64,000 bases of DNA, taken from contig NZ_QVID01000002.1 in NCBI RefSeq assembly GCF_003413745.1, forward strand, positions 620,001-684,000. The letters run 5' to 3'. Numbering within the stretch: position 1 is the stretch's first letter; each line of letters starts with the position of its first letter. The notes under the pieces were generated by a model. The model was not told the DNA's origin. It saw nothing but the letters and a program-made list of their open reading frames with translations, and searched no databases. Made by a program: the position numbers and the translations under genes. Shown one piece after another: positions 57,623-64,000 of this stretch. The stretch is from Marixanthomonas ophiurae (GTDB lineage Bacteria; Bacteroidota; Bacteroidia; Flavobacteriales; Flavobacteriaceae).

Positions 57623-58246
57623 CTATTGACTATTCTTAACAGTGATTTTTTTAGAATACTCCATAAAGTGAGACTCAAAGCGTTTTATCATGGGATTCAT
57701 TTTTTCGGAGTACAACACATACTGGCACTTTTTAATACTTTGAGTAATCGATATAACAGCGGCATAGGCCGATTTTTGAACTAGAAAATCAGCATCGTCT
57801 ATACTAAATAGCTTTAATTGAGAGGTACTTACCCCATTTAATAAGAACAGCTGGTTCATAGACTTGGGGGTGGAAATAAGAATGTCTATCCCCTCAAAAA
57901 TTTCTGATTTTTGTATATCAATATGAAGCTCTTCATACCCTACATACACGCGTAACGAAGTGTGCTTCGTATAGTCTAAAAAAGCTTCTTGTAATTGCAG
58001 GGCTTTTTCCTTATTCTCAACCAAAACAACAGCCCTTGGGGCAGTACCAACGGCCTCACATTTTAATTTTTGCAAGGTAGTAACGATAAGCGTGGTTGTT
58101 TTTCCACTACCTGTTGGAGCCATGCAAAAAAGATTAGACCCACTTTTTATAACTGGAATGCTTTTGCTTTGAAAAGCAGTAGGGGTTGTTATTTCTTGAT
58201 GCGCGAGCACCTCTTTAATATGGGAATGTAATTTTTTAAAAGGCAT
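57623..58246 (-). CDS. One-domain DEAD-box-like helicase protein, C-terminal RecA domain absent
   Basis: 207 residues. Only the first RecA domain is present: TTPTAFQSKSIPVIKSGSNLFCMAPTGSGKTTTLIVTTLQKL (motif I GSGKTT), APRAVVLVENKEKALQL, ILISTPKSMNQLF, LFSIDDADFLVQK (motif II DDAD) and QYVLYSEKMNPMIKRF. Then the reading frame ends. Motifs IV to VI that need the second domain are missing. The frame is intact, without stops, so it is not simply a damaged pseudogene. It may be a regulator that occupies a helicase partner, or a domesticated remnant. Directly upstream of thiE. Confidence 0.75.
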   Translation of the reverse strand: MPFKKLHSHIKEVLAHQEITTPTAFQSKSIPVIKSGSNLFCMAPTGSGKTTTLIVTTLQKLKCEAVGTAPRAVVLVENKEKALQLQEAFLDYTKHTSLRVYVGYEELHIDIQKSEIFEGIDILISTPKSMNQLFLLNGVSTSQLKLFSIDDADFLVQKSAYAAVISITQSIKKCQYVLYSEKMNPMIKRFESHFMEYSKKITVKNSQ

Positions 58247-58519
58247 AGAAAGTAGTAAGATAAATGTTTGGCACCGTATGTATAATAATTACGGCAAATA
58301 TACCTACCTATAAACGAAATAAGGGAGAGTAGTTCGTTTTTCTAGTGTATAAAAAAGATATACCGTTTTAGAATGTTCTGCGTGCCACTTGTACTAAACT
58401 CTTCGTCAAAGGATCAATTCACTTTGGAACAAAGCACCTTAGCCGCTAATTTTTCAGTGGGTTACGGAGTCTCGTAATTAATTAATTCTTAAAATTTACT
58501 ATCTTGCAAAAAGGGACAT

Positions 58520-58630
58520 ATGTATGAAAATGGATATGGAATTGATAAATATGAAGCTGTAACGTGGTATCAAAAAGTTTTACGGCAAGGGAATAAGCAT
58601 TCTCTAGAGCTATTAACCAAAATAGAATAG
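58520..58630 (+). pseudogene. Fragment of a Sel1-repeat gene
   Basis: Translation in frame: MYENGYGIDKYEAVTWYQKV then LRQGNKHSLELLTKIE. It is one clean Sel1 repeat (G-x-M-Y-E-N-G-Y-G-I-x-K-x-Y-x-E-A-V-x-W-Y-x-K) ending in a stop. Upstream the frame stays open only back to about 58493 and shows no repeat. The intact Sel1 gene follows at 58673. So this is the leftover 3' end of a related gene, or the tail of a tandem duplication. Confidence 0.7.
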
Positions 58631-58672
58631 ACTTGATAGGTTATTCATTACAACAAGAAATGATTATTGATT

Positions 58673-59920
58673 ATGAAATTAATTTACACTATTTGGATTG
58701 TACTAGTTAGTATTACGGCATTTGCACAAAACTACCAAACCGTTGAAGAGGTAAACTCAGTATGCGATCAATTAGGTTTTTCAAGCGATGAAGAAGCACA
58801 TATTGCAGTTGATAATATTATGGAGATAATAGGATTGCAAAAAAACTTTATCATTCAAAAATGTCCTAATATCAATAACGCTGTTGCCAAGAATATAACT
58901 GATAAATCAGGTAACATAAAACGTTACATTCTTTATGATAGTGAGTTTTTCAGTAATATGGACATCAAGGCTGGTAGTGATTGGGCGGCCATAAGCATAT
59001 TGGCACACGAGATAGGACACCATTTAAATGGACATGCTCTAAATAACAAAGGTAGCAACCACAAGTTTGAGTTGGATGCCGATTATTTTAGCGGTCTCAT
59101 ACTTGCAAAAATGGGTGCAACGTTAGAAGAAGCCCAAAGTGCCATACAAACCTTTAGATACGAAAAGGCAACGGCTACGCATCCCGCTAAACAAGACCGG
59201 TTAAATGAAATAGAAAAAGGGTGGACAAAAGGGGATGATTATAAAAACAGGGGCAACACAACCAATGACACACCTATTACTGATGCTATGGAGCCTTTAG
59301 TACAAGAACTTTATAGAAAAGCAAAAAAAGGAGATGCAAGTGCACAAAGTAGTTTAGGATATTTTTATTATAGTGGAAATGGCGTCGAGAAAGATTATGA
59401 TAAAGCTGTAAAATGGACTCGTAAAGCAGCTGAACAAGGTAATGCTACAGGGCAAAATAACCTTGGAAATATGTATTCTAATGGAAACGGTGTCGAGAGA
59501 GATTATAATAAAGCTCAAAAATGGACTCATAGGGCAGCCGAACAAGGAAATGCTTCAGGGCAATTTAATCTTGGGGTTGCATATGCTAAAGGAGAAGGAG
59601 TTGAGCAAGATTATTTTCAAGCTGCAAAATGGACTCGTAGGGCAGCAGAACAAGGTCATGCTTTAGGGCAAGCTATTCTTGGATCTATGTATGTTAATGG
59701 CAACGGAGTCGAGAAAGATTATGATGAAGCTGTAAAATGGTTTCGTAAGGCAGCTGAGCAAGGTGATGCCCAAGGACAAAACTATCTTGGAGTAATGTAT
59801 TATGAAGGGGCTGGCGTTGAGAAAGATTACAATGAGGCTTTAAAATGGTTTCGTAAGTCTGCGAGAAAAGATTATAAGGACTCTCAAGAGAAATTAACCA
59901 AATTGGGGGAGTCTTGGTAA
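58673..59920 (+). CDS. Secreted M48-like zinc protease fused to Sel1 repeats
   Basis: 415 residues from ATG 58673 (a TTG two codons earlier is rejected). Signal peptide MKLIYTIWIVLVSITAFAQ. Protease part: ISILAHEIGHHLNGHAL with the zinc motif HEIGH (112-116) and the third ligand in NHKFELDADYFSGLILAKMG, as in M48 peptidases. From about residue 200 five Sel1 repeats (GNGVEKDYDKAVKWTRKAAEQGN and similar), nearly identical, end in GVEKDYNEALKWFRKSARKD. The 108-bp repeats are close copies, so variable length between strains is likely. A T9SS sorting domain is not seen. Periplasmic quality control is a guess. Confidence 0.85.
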   Translation: MKLIYTIWIVLVSITAFAQNYQTVEEVNSVCDQLGFSSDEEAHIAVDNIMEIIGLQKNFIIQKCPNINNAVAKNITDKSGNIKRYILYDSEFFSNMDIKAGSDWAAISILAHEIGHHLNGHALNNKGSNHKFELDADYFSGLILAKMGATLEEAQSAIQTFRYEKATATHPAKQDRLNEIEKGWTKGDDYKNRGNTTNDTPITDAMEPLVQELYRKAKKGDASAQSSLGYFYYSGNGVEKDYDKAVKWTRKAAEQGNATGQNNLGNMYSNGNGVERDYNKAQKWTHRAAEQGNASGQFNLGVAYAKGEGVEQDYFQAAKWTRRAAEQGHALGQAILGSMYVNGNGVEKDYDEAVKWFRKAAEQGDAQGQNYLGVMYYEGAGVEKDYNEALKWFRKSARKDYKDSQEKLTKLGESW

Positions 59921-60188
59921 ACTAAAACTCAACTACTTTCGAATCTCAAAAATACAATAACGATAATCAAACCAAAAAGAAAGCTATTCGCCATTTTACA
60001 CAATAAACACATTTGTATTATAATGTTTGCGTTATGTAACTTTGCTTTGGTAAAAGCAAAGTTTATTTGCCGAATGTTTCTTTAAAAAGTTTTCTTTCCC
60101 AATGTTTCTTTTAGGATTTAATGGAACACTCTTTTTTGCGTAGGGCAGGGGTGTGGTGGAAAAGTGTGTGGAATGGGATTAAAATGAT
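59921..60188. other. Spacer with a perfect hairpin, no gene seen (323 bp from stop to tRNA)
   Basis: AACTTTGCTTT-GGTA-AAAGCAAAGTT (60038-60063) is a perfect 11-bp stem with a four-base loop and TATTT after it, perhaps the terminator of the protease gene. Two AATGTTTCTTT words follow (near 60073 and 60102). 60120-60175 is GC-richer than its surroundings and reads GTAGGGCAGGGGTGTGG; I cannot name it. Confidence 0.5.
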
Positions 60189-60219
60189 AAAAGCCCTAAA
60201 GTAACTTAGGGCTTTTTTA
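60189..60219 (+). terminator. Terminator hairpin before the tRNA
   Basis: AAAAGCCCTAA, loop AGTAAC, TTAGGGCTTTTTT. The T run is on the plus strand, so it faces transcription from the left; the A run allows use by the minus-strand tRNA as well. Confidence 0.8.
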
Positions 60220-60243
60220 TTTAGAATCCTAAAAAGGATATTA

Positions 60244-60316
60244 TTTTCAAGGCGGGACTCGAACCCGCGACCACCTCCTTAGCAGGGAGGAGCTCTATCC
60301 ACTGAGCTACTTGGAC
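60244..60316 (-). tRNA. Unusual tRNA, anticodon GCU with short variable loop
   Basis: 73 nt on the minus strand. D-arm GCTC-AGTGGATA-GAGC, anticodon arm CCTCC-CTGCTAA-GGAGG (anticodon GCU), variable loop of five bases, T-arm GCGGG-TTCGAGT-CCCGC, all well paired. The acceptor stem GTCCAAG / CTTGAAA has two mismatched pairs, at positions 1-72 and 3-70. GCU reads Ser AGC/AGU, but bacterial tRNA-Ser has a long variable arm and this lacks it. The body looks like a tRNA-Arg type with one base changed in the anticodon. It could be a pseudogene, a non-canonical tRNA or a relic at an integration site. Confidence 0.6.
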
Positions 60317-60383
60317 ATTACGAATATACAAATTTTTACGAAAAAGTAAATACCAAATCTTAAATTAAAATGTATTTTTAAGA

Positions 60384-63300
60384 ATGGAAGATTTTGGAGA
60401 TTTTATAAAATATATATCTAAGAAAAACACATCTGAATTATTGAAATTATTTTCAATTCTACAATTATGTCCAGAGAACCATGGTAAGAATTTAAGAATT
60501 GAAATTATCCTTAGTTTAATAGCTAAGAATATGAATAATATAAATGATGAACTTAATTATGATGGAGTTGTAAATGCAATTCAAGAAATGTTTCCAAGTG
60601 ATTATCGAGAAGACCCAGTTGAAACATCATTCACAGAAAATTTTCATTTTTCAAACGGTAATAATATAGTTTTTCCTGGAATTGTAATAAATAGTACAGA
60701 AATTGTTCAAGGGCTTGCATACAGTATATTACATGCAGAAAATGATTTAAGTAATGAATTCAAAAAAAGCATGCTTGAATCCATTATATTTTTTCTTTCA
60801 ATTCATTCAAATATTGCCGCTGAAATAGGATTAAAAAGATATAATTGTTTAGAGAATAATGAAAATGAGTTATTCTTTCCTGACGAAGACTTTTTTAAAA
60901 AGCATAAAGATTTAGTATGTTTTAACAAAGAAGAAATTCAAGCTATTTATAATAAATTTAATATTAAAAGTGATGTTATAAGTAATTTTATTTTTGATAT
61001 AGAAAATGATGAAATAGATTTAATCAATATTGACGAAAATCCAATTCTTTTAAAGCCGTTCATCATATTTAATGACATATATTATTTAATATTTCCAACT
61101 GCACAAATGTACTCTCTTAACAATCATATTGTTAGTGAATTGAAAAATAATAACTACTTAGAAAAATTATTAAAAATTTATGATTTAAACACTGAAAATG
61201 ATTCTTTTAAAGAGTTAAGAAAAATGAGTTGGTCTATGACCGATTTAAACGCTCAAATCAAAAACAAATTAAAACTAAACGATGGCGAATCCATATGGCA
61301 ATTTGATGAGAATAAATTAGCATATGTGAATGTCCTATTGAATTCCAGTCATGATGATAGTGACTATGAAGGAAGAGCAAGTAAAGTAATTTCTATTGTT
61401 CGTGATAAAATTAATAATGAAAATTATCAATTCTTAACATTATTAATAATTTCTTCTTATTCCACTACAGACGATCAGTTCTTTGCTTTAAAAGATATTG
61501 ATGGTTCAGATAATCTTTTAATGATAAGTATTTTTGATTTAAAAAGATTGAATAGCAATTGGAATTTAAATAAACTTTCCCTTTGGAAATATTGTAAGGC
61601 TTATGATAGAGCAATAAATAAAGGAGTTAGAGTTGCTCCCTTTTATTCTGCTTTAACATACTACAAGTATTATAAAACTAATCACGATTCTTTTTTTGAT
61701 AGTGATAAAGCTTATAACAGTTTATTTTTTGATTTTGGAATGCAAGGCAAAGTAATAACTGATTGCAATATTCAAAACGATGAGCATGGTGTTGCGTATT
61801 TTAAATCAAAAAGAGGTCTTGGTTATTTACCTGTTTATAAAACAGCAAAACATGCACCGATTTATTTATCTCAAGAATATTATATTGGTATTTATAAAAT
61901 TGCAATAGAATTATTTGATTATCCAATATGGATAACGTGCCCTAAAAAAAGGGACACCATAACCACTCACTTTATTGATGCAATTGCTCATTGGTTAAAT
62001 GAACTCTATCCATCACTTAAAAATCATTTTAATCATCCTGTAACTTTCCCAATTGAAATCATTATTGCATTGGATGAAAGATTATATGATTTCAATGCAC
62101 AAGAATTACATGATTTTAAGACAGATATTTTTAGCCTTCATTATGAAATTATAGCAGAAGAAGGGAAAATTAAAATACAAGTCCCTTTTGAATTTTATTC
62201 TATACTCCATAGAAAAGATAATCATGGTGAAAGACAATTAATGTCTGTAGTTATAGAAAGCATTAGTAAATTATTTAACAAAATTGGTTATGAGGATTTA
62301 AATGAAGAAAATATACAATTAATGCTTGATAAGCATATTCCTTTGGGTTCTGCAAAAATGATTTTAACTGTAGATTCAAGTTACAATTTAAAAATAGATC
62401 CGAGACATATTCCCAAAATAAGGTTTGTACAAAAATACGATAACTCTTTTGTTCTAGAAGAGATAGTCAAATGGCTCGATTATGATGAAAAAATACCTGA
62501 AGATATAAATGATAAAAAAAGTAAGATTAAGTTACTTGTTGATTGTGTCAATATTATTATTGAAGAACTCAGAAATAGATTAATTGAGTACAATACACTT
62601 GAACTACTAAAATTTTTAATGTATCGTCATGAAGCAATTATTCAGGCCAATGAATATAGAAAGTTATATATACCAGCAAGATTAGAATGTTTTTCAAAAT
62701 ATACAGACGTTTTTAATGAATTTCAAGAATCAGAATCAGAACACGTTAATGCATCATTGTCAATGAGGTGTCTAATAGAATTTGTAAGTTCTGAACCATA
62801 TTTTGGTGAAAAGTTACCAAATGACGATGATGTTGATTATTTACTGTCACTAATGCATGAAATGATTTATTTTGGCTATGTTCAAGATTTAATAAGATTT
62901 GACATAGACAATCCTAAAATGGGATTATTAGAATCTGGAAGAATTGGAATAAGTAAAGGTTTTTTTGATGATGTATTGAATAACTATAATATATCAAATA
63001 AAGAAGATGAATTGGTTGACTACAAAGAGAATTTTGAATCTAATTTCAATAAACATGAAAAGAAAGAATTAGATAAAAAAACTGATGATGATTATTTCAA
63101 TAAAATTGACGAGGCTTTTCTATATGATTGGGGAATTACATTTTTAGAAATAAACACAATATCATTGTTTTTAGCAGAATATTGTTTTGTTCAAGAAAGT
63201 TCATATTTTAAAATGGAAGAAGATGAACTCATAGAATTGATATTAAAAGAAACAAAATTCAATAAAGAAAAAATTACTTTATATTTTAATGTACTTAAAC

Positions 63301-64000
63301 TTAATAGTAGAGGGAAAATGGATAAACCACCTGAAGGTTATATTCTTCCTGAAATCTTTCCTTGGAGATATAATAGAAAACTCTCTTACTTGAGAAAGCC
63401 TCTAATTAAAATTATTGATAAAGAGAAAAAAGTTTGGTATTTATGGAGTGCAAGGTTTTTAATTAAAGCATCAGATAATTTGATAGATCAGTTTTCAAAT
63501 GCAAGCCTTAGAGTAGAGAATGAGCATAAAGAAATTAAAAATTTGATTGCGAAACGACTTAATATTAAAGGTAAGAATTTTAGAAATGAAGTGCGAGATT
63601 GGTTAGTTAAGAACACCCAATTAAGAATTATTGATTTTGAAGTGAAAATTGATGTAAAAGGAGTTTTAGTAGGTAATAAAAATTATGGTGATATAGATAT
63701 TTTGGCATTTGATGATAAAATTAAACTTGTATACTCAATCGAGTGCAAAAACACGAAACAAGCTAAAATAATGTATGATTTTCAAAGAGATATAAGAAAT
63801 TATGCTGAGAAGCAATTACCTAAACATGTAGATAGAGATAAGTGGTTAAATGACAATCTCAAACAATTATCAGATAAATTTGGTAAAAAAGTGGATAATT
63901 ATAAAGTAAAATCTTTGGTAGTTTCATCTTATCAATTACCTATCAAATTTTTGGAAAAAACAGAGTTGCCTATATATTCATTTAATGAAATAAAAAGGTC
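60384..64000 (+). CDS. Very large protein with C-terminal PD-(D/E)XK nuclease motif, runs off the right edge
   Basis: At least 1205 residues from ATG 60384 to the edge; I checked the frame at three points. No signal peptide. The first thousand residues have no recognised domain and are highly AT-rich and Lys/Asn/Asp-rich, unlike neighbours, suggesting transfer. Near the visible end is NKNYGDIDILAFDDKIKLVYSIECKNTKQAK with Asp1105 and Glu1120-Cys-Lys1122, a clear D...ExK restriction-type nuclease site, followed by YDFQRDIRNYAEK. Large proteins of this build occur in defence islands. It is 68 bp from the odd tRNA. Target and partner unknown. Confidence 0.75.
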   Translation, partial: MEDFGDFIKYISKKNTSELLKLFSILQLCPENHGKNLRIEIILSLIAKNMNNINDELNYDGVVNAIQEMFPSDYREDPVETSFTENFHFSNGNNIVFPGIVINSTEIVQGLAYSILHAENDLSNEFKKSMLESIIFFLSIHSNIAAEIGLKRYNCLENNENELFFPDEDFFKKHKDLVCFNKEEIQAIYNKFNIKSDVISNFIFDIENDEIDLINIDENPILLKPFIIFNDIYYLIFPTAQMYSLNNHIVSELKNNNYLEKLLKIYDLNTENDSFKELRKMSWSMTDLNAQIKNKLKLNDGESIWQFDENKLAYVNVLLNSSHDDSDYEGRASKVISIVRDKINNENYQFLTLLIISSYSTTDDQFFALKDIDGSDNLLMISIFDLKRLNSNWNLNKLSLWKYCKAYDRAINKGVRVAPFYSALTYYKYYKTNHDSFFDSDKAYNSLFFDFGMQGKVITDCNIQNDEHGVAYFKSKRGLGYLPVYKTAKHAPIYLSQEYYIGIYKIAIELFDYPIWITCPKKRDTITTHFIDAIAHWLNELYPSLKNHFNHPVTFPIEIIIALDERLYDFNAQELHDFKTDIFSLHYEIIAEEGKIKIQVPFEFYSILHRKDNHGERQLMSVVIESISKLFNKIGYEDLNEENIQLMLDKHIPLGSAKMILTVDSSYNLKIDPRHIPKIRFVQKYDNSFVLEEIVKWLDYDEKIPEDINDKKSKIKLLVDCVNIIIEELRNRLIEYNTLELLKFLMYRHEAIIQANEYRKLYIPARLECFSKYTDVFNEFQESESEHVNASLSMRCLIEFVSSEPYFGEKLPNDDDVDYLLSLMHEMIYFGYVQDLIRFDIDNPKMGLLESGRIGISKGFFDDVLNNYNISNKEDELVDYKENFESNFNKHEKKELDKKTDDDYFNKIDEAFLYDWGITFLEINTISLFLAEYCFVQESSYFKMEEDELIELILKETKFNKEKITLYFNVLKLNSRGKMDKPPEGYILPEIFPWRYNRKLSYLRKPLIKIIDKEKKVWYLWSARFLIKASDNLIDQFSNASLRVENEHKEIKNLIAKRLNIKGKNFRNEVRDWLVKNTQLRIIDFEVKIDVKGVLVGNKNYGDIDILAFDDKIKLVYSIECKNTKQAKIMYDFQRDIRNYAEKQLPKHVDRDKWLNDNLKQLSDKFGKKVDNYKVKSLVVSSYQLPIKFLEKTELPIYSFNEIKR

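Noticed and set aside
59354-59666. ORFs in other frames inside the Sel1 array.
   Set aside because: Periodic shadows of near-identical repeat units.
60120-60175. GC-richer stretch with GGGCAGGGGTGTGG before the terminator, considered as another copy of the palindromic repeat.
   Set aside because: It shares only short G-runs and GGGGTGT with the repeat and lacks the complementary arms.

Overview
The window comes from a Bacteroidota chromosome, most likely a marine or cold-living member of the Flavobacteriaceae. The signs are low GC, TAnnTTTG-type -7 boxes, few Shine-Dalgarno sequences, SprB-type adhesin repeats, a type IX secretion sorting domain, DUF6266 and many short secreted proteins of unknown role. 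I could not fix the genus. No search was run; all calls rest on reading translated sequence and motifs.

Layout. 1-4933 (minus) is the N-terminal 1644 residues of a giant repeat adhesin that continues off the left edge. Its promoter region carries two copies of one operator/promoter module, and the second copy seems to drive a short non-coding transcript. 5564-9298 is a repeat-rich block with two near-identical DUF559 nuclease genes. Each sits between direct copies of a palindromic dispersed repeat, and a 24-bp sequence is inserted precisely into several of those repeats. A SnoaL-like gene and a probable copper-related gene pair lie between the two cassettes. 9614-15313 holds DUF6266, a small HTH protein and a restriction locus: a PLD-like nuclease, a single-chain MmeI-like type IIL restriction-methylase and a Vsr/DUF559-like nuclease with a cysteine cluster.

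15497-29362 is mostly short exported proteins of unknown function (Skp-like, thioredoxin-like, TonB C-terminal, TIMP-like, Sel1). Several have a shared palindromic operator-like site in front. Ordinary functions are interspersed: M23-like peptidase, GNAT, MarR with twin operators, and MBL hydrolase. 29452-31958 is MsrA, LysR and YeiH. 32771-35075 is a PAS/GAF sensor that stops after its phosphoacceptor helix, followed by a lone receiver. 35358-36346 holds two extended cold-shock proteins. 37587-38673 is an ECF sigma factor with a membrane partner. 39168-42242 is an APC permease and a T9SS-exported BNR-type protein.

42963-48986 is a stress region: TetR, nitroreductase, YqhD-like alcohol dehydrogenase, a lipid-anchored DJ-1 protein, a 50-residue Pmp3/YqaE protein and a large-subunit catalase with its own DJ-1-like tail. 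49124-50016 is an orphan pair of phage/injectosome tube proteins. 52597-56850 is a cold-adaptation region: CspA, J-domain/KTSC protein, two DEAD-box helicases and a fatty-acid desaturase. ThiE and a one-domain helicase fragment follow. The right end has a secreted M48-like protease fused to Sel1 repeats, an odd tRNA with anticodon GCU but no long variable arm, and a protein of at least 1205 residues ending in a PD-(D/E)XK nuclease motif that runs off the edge.
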